Shown: piece by piece, positions 16,035 to 27,187 of the stretch | How positions within the stretch are numbered: position 1 is the first letter of the stretch | Layout of the letters: each line of letters starts with the position of its first letter | Program-made: the position numbers and the translations under genes | Notes under the pieces: generated by a model | The model's input: the letters and a program-made list of their open reading frames with translations, nothing else | Database searches by the model: none | Told to the model about the DNA's origin: nothing | Assembly (NCBI GenBank): GCA_902787755.1 | Contig: CADAHL010000004.1 | Location: forward strand, 33,348 to 97,347 | Length of the DNA stretch: 64,000 nucleotides | Direction of reading: 5' to 3' | Source of the DNA: Oscillospiraceae bacterium | GTDB lineage: Bacteria > Bacillota > Clostridia > Oscillospirales > Oscillospiraceae

Positions 16035-16063
16035 ATTATACCGGGTTTCGAGTGATTTGTCAA
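16035..16063 (-). promoter_or_regulatory. Perfect-consensus sigma-A promoter for rpsU
   Basis: On the minus strand TTGACA (16058-16063), exactly 17 bases, TATAAT (16035-16040). Both hexamers match the consensus fully, as expected for a highly expressed ribosomal gene. The predicted start is near 16028. Confidence 0.9.
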
Positions 16064-16094
16064 TAAGGACTTTGCCGTTCCGGCACAGTTTCCT

Positions 16095-18602
<2,508 letters not shown>

Positions 18603-18620
18603 CGCTCAGGTTCCCTTCTG

Positions 18621-19001
18621 TCAGTCTTCTTCCTTTTTCAGCTCCGGCATGGGCAGGGTGGCGGGATCCACCAGTTCGGAATCGCTCCACAGCCGCTCCA
18701 GGTTGTAGAACTTCCGGGCCTCGTCGGTAAAAACATGGACGATCACGCTGCCGAAGTCCATCAGCACCCAGATATCCGAGCGAAGGCCCTCCCGGCGGAT
18801 GGGAGGCTCCCCGGCTTCGGACAGTTCCTTGTCCACCTCGTCCACCAGGGCCTTGATGTGGGGGGTGGAGCTGCCGTTGCAGATGACGAAATAGTCCGCC
18901 AGAACGGTCTGCTCCGCAGTCTTCAGGATCTTGACGTCCTTGGCCTTCTTCTCTTCCAGAGCCTTTGCCGCAACAGCGGCGATCTCAGCGGGCGTTAACA
19001 T
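18621..19001 (-). CDS. rsfS: Ribosomal silencing factor RsfS
   Basis: A 126-residue RsfS/Iojap protein that binds uL14 and blocks joining of ribosomal subunits during starvation. The conserved core includes LADYFVICNGSST (near residue 35) and LRSDIWVLMDFGSVIVHVF (near 73-91). It has an extra C-terminal tail of acidic and proline residues (ELVDPATLPMPELKKEED). Its start overlaps the end of nadD-yqeK by seven bases, and leuS follows, preserving the common nadD-yqeK-rsfS order of Firmicutes. Confidence 0.95.
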   Translation of the reverse strand: MLTPAEIAAVAAKALEEKKAKDVKILKTAEQTVLADYFVICNGSSTPHIKALVDEVDKELSEAGEPPIRREGLRSDIWVLMDFGSVIVHVFTDEARKFYNLERLWSDSELVDPATLPMPELKKEED

Positions 19002-20179
19002 GTTGATTCCTCCTTATTCTCATCCCCGGCGTACCAGCGGTATGCCCTGATCGTATCCGGGTGTATATACGTCTGTTTCCGTTCCAGCTCCTCCACACAG
19101 GAGCGGGCGGCCATGGCCATGGCCTTCTCAATGTTTCGCAGGCTCTCCCTGCGCAGATCCTCTACACCGGGAAAATCCCGGGTCTCCTCGGTCACGTCCG
19201 CCAGATACACGATCTGCTCCAGCAGACTCATCTCCGGCTTGCCGGTGGTGTGCCAGCGGATGGCGGAGCACACCTCGTCGGACGCGCCGAACAATCGTTT
19301 GGCCTCGGCGGCTCCCGTAATGGCGTGGAGCACCTGAGGGCTGCGCTCTTCGGCCTCGCCCAGAGGGATGCCCTGGCTTCGGCAGTATTCGATCTGCTCC
19401 TCCGGGCCCCAGCGCTTGGTCATGTCGTGCATGATGGCCGCCTCCATGGCCGTCTCCGGGTCTTCCCCCCAGACCTCGGCCAGTCTGGCCGCCGCCTTCT
19501 CACAGCCTTTTACATGGGCGATCCGGCTGCGCTTGAGCATGGTCTCCACCCGGCTGCGCAGCCAGGGCAGCGAGACCTGGGTCTCATACCAGCGGTGCTG
19601 CACGATCCGGGCGTAAACCTCCCCGTCCAGCAGCTCCCAGCCCTGGCGATGGGGCAGCAGACAGCGGAGCCGGGCGGAGCTCACCGCCACCGGGGGATTG
19701 GGCAGAAAGCGGACCCGGGTCCCATATTTCTGACGCAGGAGTCGGGCCTGGGGCTCCAGTTCCCGCTCGCCGACGCCGTCCCGGGTCAGGATGGCGAGAC
19801 TGCAGCGGTGCAGAACCTCCTCCGCCTCATGCCAGCGCTCGATTCCCGGGAGCATGTCCGCCCCAAGGATCAGGATCAGCTCCTGTCCGGGGTACTGCTC
19901 CTGCAGCAGGCGCAGGGTATCGGACATGTAGCTGGGACCCGGTCTGCGAAGACTCAGATCCGAGACCTCCACCCCTTCCAGGCCCTGGAAGGTCAGCCGA
20001 CACAGCTCCAGGCGCTCTTCCGGCGTGGGTTCTCCCTTGGCCTGGGCCTTGTGGGGCGGCTCCCGGTCCGGCAGGACCAGCAGCTTTTCCGGCTTCAGCG
20101 TCTCCCGGGCGGACCCGGCCGCGGCCCGGTGTCCCAGATGGGGCGGGTTAAAGCAGCCACCGTAAACCGCGATGCTCAT
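18995..20179 (-). CDS. nadD: NadD-YqeK fusion: nicotinate-nucleotide adenylyltransferase plus HD-domain Ap4A hydrolase
   Basis: A 394-residue fusion of two proteins that are separate neighbours in Bacillus. Residues 1-~195 are NadD, with the nucleotidyltransferase motif GGCFNPPHLGH (7-17) and a C-terminal VAVSSARLR in place of ISSTxIR; it makes NaAD from NaMN and ATP. Residues ~205-394 are YqeK, an HD phosphohydrolase with metal ligands expected at His222, the His251-Asp252 pair, His285, His310 and Asp328 (YLADVTEETRDF); YqeK proteins cleave diadenosine tetraphosphate. The frame is continuous with no stop between the halves. It overlaps yhbY upstream and rsfS downstream. Confidence 0.92.
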   Translation of the reverse strand: MSIAVYGGCFNPPHLGHRAAAGSARETLKPEKLLVLPDREPPHKAQAKGEPTPEERLELCRLTFQGLEGVEVSDLSLRRPGPSYMSDTLRLLQEQYPGQELILILGADMLPGIERWHEAEEVLHRCSLAILTRDGVGERELEPQARLLRQKYGTRVRFLPNPPVAVSSARLRCLLPHRQGWELLDGEVYARIVQHRWYETQVSLPWLRSRVETMLKRSRIAHVKGCEKAAARLAEVWGEDPETAMEAAIMHDMTKRWGPEEQIEYCRSQGIPLGEAEERSPQVLHAITGAAEAKRLFGASDEVCSAIRWHTTGKPEMSLLEQIVYLADVTEETRDFPGVEDLRRESLRNIEKAMAMAARSCVEELERKQTYIHPDTIRAYRWYAGDENKEESTC

Positions 20180-20487
20180 TTTTTCTTCTTATCCTTCACC
20201 AGCTCGATCTTCGGATCGCCGTGGTTGCGCTTGAAGATCACGAACTTGGTGCCGATGACCTGGACAGGATCGGCCTGGCAGGCCTGGCACAGCGCGTCGC
20301 AGGCCTCACGGGCAGTCAGCATGGAAGCCTCCAGCACCCGGCCCTTCACCAGCTCCCGGGCGGTCAGGGCCGCATTCACCGAGGCGATCAGGCTGTCGGT
20401 GATGCCCGCCTTGCCCACCTGGACGATGGTATCCTCATTCATGGCCAGCCCTCTGAGCTGAGCCCTCTGTTTACTCGAAATGGACAT
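20176..20487 (-). CDS. yhbY: YhbY-family RNA-binding (CRM domain) protein
   Basis: A 103-residue CRM-domain protein that associates with pre-50S ribosomal particles. It has the N-terminal SSKQRAQLRGLAM, the GxxG loop QVGKAGIT that contacts RNA, and the C-terminal IGTKFVIFKRN, ending in a short lysine tail. Its stop overlaps the start of nadD-yqeK by four bases, matching the conserved yhbY-nadD-yqeK-rsfS order. It follows ftsY by 23 bases. Confidence 0.93.
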   Translation of the reverse strand: MSISSKQRAQLRGLAMNEDTIVQVGKAGITDSLIASVNAALTARELVKGRVLEASMLTAREACDALCQACQADPVQVIGTKFVIFKRNHGDPKIELVKDKKKK

Positions 20488-20510
20488 TCTGTGTATCTCC
20501 TCTATTGGGC

Positions 20511-21416
20511 TTACTTAAACAGCGCGGTGACGAAATTGGTGGCGTCGAAGGGAATGAGATCGTCGATCCCCTCGCCCACGCCCACGTACTTCACCGGCAG
20601 CTTCAATTCGTTGGCGATGGCGAAGACGATGCCGCCCTTGGCGGTGCCGTCCAGCTTGGTCAGGACGATACCCGTAAGACCCGAGGTCTCCAGGAACTGC
20701 TTGGCCTGGATCAGGCCGTTCTGGCCGGTGGTAGCGTCCAGGACCATCAGCGTCTCCACGTCCGCCTCGGGCAGCTCCCGGTCAATGACGCGGCGGATCT
20801 TCGCCAGCTCGTTCATCAGGTTCTGCTTGTTGTGCAGGCGCCCGGCGGTATCCACGATGATCACGTCGCTGCCCCGGGCCTTGGCCGCGCAGATCCCGTC
20901 GTAAACCACGGCGGCAGGGTCGCTGCCCTCCTCATGCCGGACAAACTCGGTCCCGGCCCGCTGGGCCCAGATGCCCAGCTGCTCGGCGGCGGCGGCACGG
21001 AAGGTGTCCCCCGCTACCAGCAGGACCTTCTTGCCCTGGTCCTTCAGCTGATGGGCCAGCTTGCCGATGGTGGTGGTCTTGCCCACACCGTTGACGCCCA
21101 CCATCAGGATTACGGAGGGCCTGGTATCCAGCTTCAGCTCCGTGCTGCCCACGTCCAGCAGCTTGGTCAGGACCTTGATGAGTCCCGCCCGGGCCTCCTC
21201 GCCCTTGCGGTAGCGCTCCACCCAGGTGGCCTTGTGCATCAGGTAGTCCACCTGCTGGGCGGTAGCGGCACCCACGTCGGCCATCACCAGCAGCTCCTCC
21301 AGGTCCTCGTAGAAGCTCTCGTCGTCGGGAGCATAGTCCTGGAACAGAGCCTCCAGCTCCACCATATTCTTGCGGGTCTTGCTCAGGCCCGAAAACAGCT
21401 TATCAAACAAACCCAT
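20511..21416 (-). CDS. ftsY: Signal recognition particle receptor FtsY
   Basis: A 301-residue SRP-type GTPase that docks ribosome-SRP complexes at the membrane. A short N-terminal part with the basic start MGLFDKLFSGLSKTRKN replaces the long acidic A domain of E. coli. The NG domain shows the P-loop GVNGVGKTT (107-115), DTAGR (189-193) and TKLDG (253-257), with GVGEGIDDL near the end. It is encoded 10 bases after smc, the usual smc-ftsY pair. The frame is complete. Confidence 0.97.
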   Translation of the reverse strand: MGLFDKLFSGLSKTRKNMVELEALFQDYAPDDESFYEDLEELLVMADVGAATAQQVDYLMHKATWVERYRKGEEARAGLIKVLTKLLDVGSTELKLDTRPSVILMVGVNGVGKTTTIGKLAHQLKDQGKKVLLVAGDTFRAAAAEQLGIWAQRAGTEFVRHEEGSDPAAVVYDGICAAKARGSDVIIVDTAGRLHNKQNLMNELAKIRRVIDRELPEADVETLMVLDATTGQNGLIQAKQFLETSGLTGIVLTKLDGTAKGGIVFAIANELKLPVKYVGVGEGIDDLIPFDATNFVTALFK

Positions 21417-21426
21417 GGCCGTCTCC

Positions 21427-24400
21427 TTATTCTTCGATGGTCTTTTTGGCGGTATCCAGGTCCAGCTCGATGACCGTGGACACGCCCTTCTCCTGCATGG
21501 TCACGCCATACAGCACGTCCGCCTCTTCCATGGTGCCCCGGCGGTGGGTGATGACCAGAAACTGGGTCTTGTCCGCCATCCGGCGCATGTACTCGGCATA
21601 GCGGCTCACGTTGGCCTCGTCCAGAGCGGCCTCGATCTCGTCCATGACGCAGAAGGGCGTGGGCCGCACCTTCAGAATGGCAAAATACAGGGCGATGGCC
21701 ACGAAGGCCATCTCGCCGCCGGACAGCAGCGTGATGCTGGAGAGCGCCTTGCCCGGGGGCTGGACCTTGATCTCGATGCCGCAGTCCAGCACGTGATCCT
21801 CGTCCTCCAGCTTCAGGGCGGCTTTGCCGCCGCCGAAGAGCTCCAGGAAGGTCTCCCGGAAGCAGGCGTCGATCTGCTTGAAGCGCTCCACGAAGACCGT
21901 CTCCATCTCTCCGGTAATATCCGAGATGATGTCCAGCAGCTCCTTCTTGGCCTTCTCCACGTCGTCCCGCTGTTCCGAAAGGAACTGATAGCGGCTGTTG
22001 ACCCGCTCGAATTCCTCGATGGCGCCCAGGTTGGGCGTGCCCAGCGCATTGATCTGACGGCGCAGATCGGTGATCTCCTTGTTGGCTTTCTGCAGGTTCT
22101 CCACCGGCTGCCGCAGGTTCTGGGCTGCGCTGTGGCTCAGCTCGTAGTTCTCCCAGAGCTTGTCCAGTAGCTGCTTCTCCTCCATATCGGCGGCCAGCTT
22201 GCGCTGCTCGATCCGGGCGGTCTGCCGCTCCAGATCCAGAATATCGCTGTTGCGGGCCTGGGCGTCCTTCTCGGTCTTGGTGCGCCTGCCCTCCAGCTCC
22301 AGCTTCTCCTTGCTGATCCGGGCGATCTCCTGGCGGATCTGTTCGCTGCGGGCCCGGATCTGCTCCAGGTGCTTTTCCTTCTCCGCGAGCTGGTTCCGGA
22401 TGCTCTCCTCCTGGCGGTGGGTCGCCTCCACGGCGTCCCGGCGCTGCTGGCTATCCCCGCTCAAGGACTGGAGCAGTACCTCCAGCTGCCGCAGAGAGTT
22501 CTCGGTGGTCCGCTGCTCGGCCTGGGCGGAGGAAGCGTCGCTGCGCAGCCCGGCCTGGTCCTCCAGGGCCATGTCCAGATCATAGCGCGTGGAGGCCAGT
22601 CTGGACTGGGCGGCCGAAAGAGCGTCCCGACAGGTCTTCTCCTCCGCGGCCAGCTTCTGGCGCTGTTTTTTCAGCTTCTCCAGCTCGTTGGCCCGGGAGA
22701 TCACGCCCGTGCCCTTGGCTGCGCTGCCGCCGGTCATGGAGCCGCCGGCGTTGATGAGCTGTCCGTCCAGGGTGACGATCCTGAGGCGGTTGCCCGCCCG
22801 CTTGCTCATGCGCACCGCGTCGGCCAGCGATTCGGCCACCACGGTCCTGCCCAGCAGGTTCAGGAAAATCTCTTCATATTGTTTATCGAAGCGGACCAGA
22901 TCGGAGGCCACGCCCACGAACCCGGGGTCCGTCTCCGGCGCGTCCTGCATCCGGTGACCCCGGATGGTGTCGATGGGCAGGAAGGTGGCCCGGCCGGCGT
23001 CCTGCCGCTTCAGCATTTCAATGGCAAGGCGGCCGTCGTTCTGGTTGTCGATCACGATATTCTGGGCTGCGCCGCCCAGGGCGGTCTCGATAGCCAGGGC
23101 CAGATCCTCGTCGGTACGCACCAGATTGGCCACCGGCCCGTGTACACCGCGGATCGTGCCGCGCTCGGATTCCCGCATCACGGTCTTGACCGCCCGGGAA
23201 TAGCCCTCGTAGTCCCGCTCCATATCGCTGAGCATCCGGATCCTTCCGTCCATGCTGCGGCCGTCCACCTCCAGGGCGGTGGCCTTCCGGCTCAGCTCGC
23301 TCAGAGCGTCCTCCCGGTTTTTCAGCTTCATCCGGCAGCCTTCCACGATATTGCTGTTCTGCCGGAGCTTTTCGTCCAGCTCCTTGAGCTGCTGTTTCAG
23401 CGTGTCGATCCGGCGCTGCCCGTCCTCGATGCCGGCTCTGACCTCCTCGGACCGGGATTCCTGGTCCGAGATATCCTGCAGCATCCGTTCCCGGGTGGCC
23501 TTCATGCTCTCCAGATTGGCCCGGAGCACCGCTGCGGCGGCTTCGCATTCGGAGGCGGCGGCTTCGCTGTCCGCCAGGCGCTCCCTGGCCTGCTCACTCT
23601 CCACGTCCTTGCGGTGCATGCGATCGGTGATCGACTCGGAGGAGGCATACAGGGCCTCCAGCTCGCTCTTGGCCTTCTCCAGGCTGGCGCTGGCCTGCTC
23701 ATACTCCAGGCGGATGCTCTCGGCCTGGCTTCTCAGCTTGTCCAGCGTGGCCATCCAGGCGGAAATCTCCCGGACCTTCAGATCGTCCCGCAGTGCCAGA
23801 TACTTTTTGGCGACCTCGGACTGCTTCTTCAACGGGCCCACCTGGCCCTCCAGCTCCTCGATCTTGTCCCGGATGCGGACCAGGTTTTCCTCGGTCTTCT
23901 CCAGCTTTCGCTCGGCCTCCTCCTTCCGGTAACGGAAACGGGAGATCCCGGCGGCCTCCTCAAAGACCTCCCGGCGATCGGTGCTCTTGGTGGAGATGAT
24001 CTCGGCGATCCGGCCCTGGCCGATGATGGAGTAGCCGTCCCGACCCAGACCGGTGTCCATCAGAAGGCTGTTGATATCCTTCAGACGCACCTGCTCGCGG
24101 TTGATGTAGTATTCGCTCTCGCCGCTGCGGTAGTACCGGCGGGTCAGCATCACTTCGCTGCTGTCCGAGTCAAAGATATGGGCGGAGTTGTCGATGATCA
24201 GTGAGACCTGGGCAAAGCCCAGAGGGCTTCGCTTCTCCGTGCCGCCGAAGATCACGTCCTCCATCTTGCTGCCCCGCAGAGCCCGGCTGCGCTGTTCTCC
24301 CATGACCCAGAGGATGGCGTCGGAGATATTGGACTTGCCGGAGCCGTTGGGGCCCACGATGGCGGTGATATCTTTTTCAAATTCCAGGCGGGTCTTGTCC

Positions 24401-24444
24401 GGGAAGGACTTGAAGCCCTGGATCTCAAGCGCTTTCAGATACAT
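21427..24444 (-). CDS. smc: Chromosome segregation protein SMC (short-armed)
   Basis: A 1005-residue condensin ATPase. The N-terminal head has Walker A GPNGSGKSN (31-39) and the C-loop region; the hinge begins near residue 433 (GVHGPVANLV) and ends near 570 (GGSMTGGSA). The C-terminal head has the ABC signature LSGGE (907-911) and Walker B FCVMDEIEAALDEANV (931-946). The heads and hinge are of ordinary size, but each coiled-coil arm is roughly 90 residues shorter than in the ~1,186-residue Bacillus protein. The signature is followed by Met-Ala-Phe rather than Arg-Ala-Leu. It lies between the radical SAM gene and ftsY. Confidence 0.95.
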   Translation of the reverse strand: MYLKALEIQGFKSFPDKTRLEFEKDITAIVGPNGSGKSNISDAILWVMGEQRSRALRGSKMEDVIFGGTEKRSPLGFAQVSLIIDNSAHIFDSDSSEVMLTRRYYRSGESEYYINREQVRLKDINSLLMDTGLGRDGYSIIGQGRIAEIISTKSTDRREVFEEAAGISRFRYRKEEAERKLEKTEENLVRIRDKIEELEGQVGPLKKQSEVAKKYLALRDDLKVREISAWMATLDKLRSQAESIRLEYEQASASLEKAKSELEALYASSESITDRMHRKDVESEQARERLADSEAAASECEAAAAVLRANLESMKATRERMLQDISDQESRSEEVRAGIEDGQRRIDTLKQQLKELDEKLRQNSNIVEGCRMKLKNREDALSELSRKATALEVDGRSMDGRIRMLSDMERDYEGYSRAVKTVMRESERGTIRGVHGPVANLVRTDEDLALAIETALGGAAQNIVIDNQNDGRLAIEMLKRQDAGRATFLPIDTIRGHRMQDAPETDPGFVGVASDLVRFDKQYEEIFLNLLGRTVVAESLADAVRMSKRAGNRLRIVTLDGQLINAGGSMTGGSAAKGTGVISRANELEKLKKQRQKLAAEEKTCRDALSAAQSRLASTRYDLDMALEDQAGLRSDASSAQAEQRTTENSLRQLEVLLQSLSGDSQQRRDAVEATHRQEESIRNQLAEKEKHLEQIRARSEQIRQEIARISKEKLELEGRRTKTEKDAQARNSDILDLERQTARIEQRKLAADMEEKQLLDKLWENYELSHSAAQNLRQPVENLQKANKEITDLRRQINALGTPNLGAIEEFERVNSRYQFLSEQRDDVEKAKKELLDIISDITGEMETVFVERFKQIDACFRETFLELFGGGKAALKLEDEDHVLDCGIEIKVQPPGKALSSITLLSGGEMAFVAIALYFAILKVRPTPFCVMDEIEAALDEANVSRYAEYMRRMADKTQFLVITHRRGTMEEADVLYGVTMQEKGVSTVIELDLDTAKKTIEE

Positions 24445-24478
24445 GGATTCCCTCGAATGATTGATGAACTAAAGTATT

Positions 24479-25507
24479 TTAACTGATTTCTCCGGATTTT
24501 TCAACGGAAATCAGAGAGATCTCACTGCTAAGGTTCTTTTCCGGCCGGATCCGCAGTTTCTGGAGGGAAAACTCCTCCTCCAGGCTCCGGAGATTGCAGC
24601 GCCGCTGGCCGATGGCCTGGGACAGCTTTTTCTCCGGTACGGCCAGGACCACCCGGCTTCCGGGCGGAACGGCGGCCAGCAGTGATCGGGCTTTCTCCAG
24701 CCAGATCCGGCTCAGCACCCGCTCGCCCAGAGCGGGATCATAGGCGCCGCCCACCGCTTCTCCCCCGGACAGGTCCTCCGTGGGGTTCAGCCCCAGACGG
24801 ATCACCGGGATCCCGGCCTCTTGAAACAGGGGCAGGATCCTGGCGCAGAGCGCCACCGCGTCGTCCACGCTGTGTTCGTGGTATCGGCCCTGATGCCAAA
24901 GCTCTTCCAGCGCTGTTCCCCGGAGGATCACCGTGGGATAGATCCGCACGCCGTCGGGCTGCAGTCCGATGAGTTTCCGGGCGGTCTCCAGGCTCTCCGC
25001 TCCGGTATCCCCGGGAAGGCCGGTCATCATCTGCAGGATCAGGCGAAAGCCGGATTCCCGGACAAGCCCGGCGGCCTTGCGGGCCTGGGCGGCGGTATGG
25101 CCCCGGCCGGAGAGAGCCAGCACCCGGTCGTCCATGGACTGGACGCCCAGCTCGATGGTCTCCACTCCGTACTGCCGCAGCCGATCCAGCACCGTTTTGT
25201 CGACGGCGTCGGGCCGGGTGGACAGGCGCAGGGCCTGGATCTGCCCCCGGTCCCGTTCCTGCCGGGCGGCCTCCAGCAGTTCAAGTTGTCGGTCCTCGGG
25301 GATGGCGGTGAAGCTGCCGCCGTAGAAGGCCAGTTCCCGGCGCTGTCCCGGCCGGGGAGGACCCGCCTCCCGGACGATCCGGTGCACGTCCTCGGCGCCT
25401 GCGGGCCGAAGCTGGCCGGAGATGCGCCTCTGATCGCAGAAGACGCACTGCTGCGGGCAGCCCAGATGGGGCACGAACACTGGGATCACGCTGGCTCTGG
25501 CGCTCAT
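24479..25507 (-). CDS. Elp3-like radical SAM protein
   Basis: A 342-residue radical SAM enzyme with the iron-sulfur cluster motif in LGCPQQCVFCDQ (Cys17, Cys21, Cys24; CxxxCxxC), the AFYGGSFTAI strand, and TIELGVQSMDD and LQMMTGLPGDT further on. These match the Elp3/YhcC group of oxygen-independent radical SAM proteins. A C-terminal part of about 100 residues lacks an acetyltransferase domain. In Clostridia a gene of this type often lies between rnc and smc, possibly in RNA modification, but the reaction is unknown. Its start overlaps the end of rnc by four bases. Confidence 0.85.
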   Translation of the reverse strand: MSARASVIPVFVPHLGCPQQCVFCDQRRISGQLRPAGAEDVHRIVREAGPPRPGQRRELAFYGGSFTAIPEDRQLELLEAARQERDRGQIQALRLSTRPDAVDKTVLDRLRQYGVETIELGVQSMDDRVLALSGRGHTAAQARKAAGLVRESGFRLILQMMTGLPGDTGAESLETARKLIGLQPDGVRIYPTVILRGTALEELWHQGRYHEHSVDDAVALCARILPLFQEAGIPVIRLGLNPTEDLSGGEAVGGAYDPALGERVLSRIWLEKARSLLAAVPPGSRVVLAVPEKKLSQAIGQRRCNLRSLEEEFSLQKLRIRPEKNLSSEISLISVEKSGEIS

Positions 25508-26181
25508 GTGGACAGCTTCTCCAGAGCCTGACGGGCGGCCATCTGCTCGGCTTCCTTCTTGGTTCTGCCGCTGCCCTCCCCCACCGGGAGTCCGTTGACG
25601 GTGACCCGGAAATAGAAGGTCTTGTTGTGATCGGGACCGCTGTCGCCGGTCATCTCATAGGCGATGACCTGGTTGGGTTTCCGCTGCACCAGCTCCTGGA
25701 GCTGGGTCTTGTAATCGGCGGAGCGGTGGTCCGCCGTGATGCTCACCCGGTCCAGCAGCTGCTCATGGATGAAGCGCCGAGCCTCGGGCAGGCCGCTGTC
25801 CAGATACAGGGCGGCGATGATGGACTCCACCATGTCCGCCAGGATCGACGGCCGGGTCCGGCCGCCGCTGTGCTCCTCGCCCTTGCCCAGGCGCATATAG
25901 CTGCCCAGGTCCAGGCGCAGGGCGATCTGATGGAGGCTTCCCTCGCACACCAACTCCGCCCGGAGCCGCGTCATCTGCCCCTCGGGCAGCCGGGGCTCAT
26001 GATGGTATAAGAAGTCCGCTGTGACATAGCCCAGAATGGAGTCTCCCAGAAACTCCAGCCGTTCGTAGCAGGCCGACCCTTCTTCCATTCGCTCGTTGGC
26101 GTAGGAGGAGTGGGTCAGGGCTGTGAGCAGCAGGGTCTTGTCCTGAAAATGATATCCGATTTTCTCTTCCAGATTCTGCAT
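25504..26181 (-). CDS. rnc: Ribonuclease III
   Basis: A 225-residue double-strand-specific endoribonuclease for rRNA processing. The family signature ERLEFLGDSIL is intact at residues 40-50, and the second acidic site appears as ADMVESIIAALYLDSG (~113-128). A double-stranded RNA binding domain occupies the C-terminus (YKTQLQELVQRK ... EAEQMAARQALEKL). The start is one base after the plsX stop. The separate mrnC at 10.3 kb is catalytic-domain only. Confidence 0.97.
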   Translation of the reverse strand: MQNLEEKIGYHFQDKTLLLTALTHSSYANERMEEGSACYERLEFLGDSILGYVTADFLYHHEPRLPEGQMTRLRAELVCEGSLHQIALRLDLGSYMRLGKGEEHSGGRTRPSILADMVESIIAALYLDSGLPEARRFIHEQLLDRVSITADHRSADYKTQLQELVQRKPNQVIAYEMTGDSGPDHNKTFYFRVTVNGLPVGEGSGRTKKEAEQMAARQALEKLST

Positions 26182-26182
26182 A

Positions 26183-27187
26183 TTACTCGCTTCTCAACTT
26201 CATGTATTCGATGTTCTCCGTAATATCCCGGATGATCCCGGAATCCACGAAAGCCACCGCCTGCCGGATGGCCGCAAAAAAGCTGGAGGCGTTGGAGGAG
26301 CCATGGGCCTTGATGACCGGCTTGCTGATGCCCACCAGGGCTGTGCCGCCCACCTCGTTTACGTCCATGGACTTCTTCATGGCGGCCAGGTCTTTCTTCA
26401 GGACCAGAGCGGCCAGCTTGTTCATGGTATTGGCATAGAACACGCCCTTGAGGGCCTTCATCATGTACTTGATCACACCCTCCGTGCCCTTGAGCAGCAC
26501 GTTGCCGGTGAAGCCGTCGGTGACCACCACATCCGCCTCGCCGGAGAACACGCCGGTGCCCTCCACGTTGCCGATGAAATGGATCCGTCCCTCTTCATCC
26601 GCCTGCTTCAGCAGCGCGTAGGCCTGGTGCTGAAGCTCGCCGCCCTTGGTCTCCTCGGTGCCCACGTTCAGCAGACCGACCCGGGGATTGTCGCAGCCCA
26701 TGAGCTTTTTTGCGTAAAAGCTGCCCATATAGGCAAACTGCAGCAGATATTCCGCGGTGCACTCCACGTTGGCGCCGCAGTCGATAAGCATGACCCCATG
26801 CTCGCCCGCGGGCAGGACCGGAGCCATGGCGGCCCGGCGGATCCCCCGGATGCGCTTGACGGTAAGGGTCGCTCCCGTGAGCAGAGCGCCGGTGCTGCCG
26901 GCGGAGACCACCGCGTCGCCCCGGCCTTCCTTCAAAAGCTCCAGAGCCACAGCCATGGAAGAATCCTTCTTACGTCTGGTTGCGGTACTGGGATCGTCTT
27001 CCATTGTGATCACTTCCCTGGCGTCCACGATCTCCACCCCTTTGGGATCTTCGACCAGAGGCTCCACGTCCTCTTTCCGTCCCACCAGGATCAGTTCCAC
27101 CCCCAGCTCGTCCCGGGCGCGCAGGGCGCCTCTTACGATCTCCTGAGGGGCGTTGTCGCCGCCCATGGCGTCAATGATGATCTTCAA
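26183..27187 (-). CDS. plsX: Phosphate acyltransferase PlsX
   Basis: A 334-residue enzyme that converts acyl-ACP and phosphate to acyl-phosphate, the first step of phospholipid synthesis in most Gram-positive bacteria. It opens with the typical IIIDAMGGDNAP and contains GSTGALLTGA and VVTDGFTGNVLLKG. It acts at the membrane surface with PlsY. The gene overlaps the end of trmFO by 17 bases and is followed directly by rnc. The fab genes and acpP that often separate plsX from rnc are absent here. Confidence 0.96.
   Translation of the reverse strand: MKIIIDAMGGDNAPQEIVRGALRARDELGVELILVGRKEDVEPLVEDPKGVEIVDAREVITMEDDPSTATRRKKDSSMAVALELLKEGRGDAVVSAGSTGALLTGATLTVKRIRGIRRAAMAPVLPAGEHGVMLIDCGANVECTAEYLLQFAYMGSFYAKKLMGCDNPRVGLLNVGTEETKGGELQHQAYALLKQADEEGRIHFIGNVEGTGVFSGEADVVVTDGFTGNVLLKGTEGVIKYMMKALKGVFYANTMNKLAALVLKKDLAAMKKSMDVNEVGGTALVGISKPVIKAHGSSNASSFFAAIRQAVAFVDSGIIRDITENIEYMKLRSE

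Noticed and set aside
18603-18620. T-box or leader upstream of leuS
   Set aside because: leuS is internal to an operon with an 18-base gap after rsfS, so there is no room for a T-box.
21660-21720. Loss of function in Smc because the residue after LSGGE is Met
   Set aside because: Walker A, signature and Walker B are intact, and I recall similar substitutions in related Clostridia; not treated as a defect.
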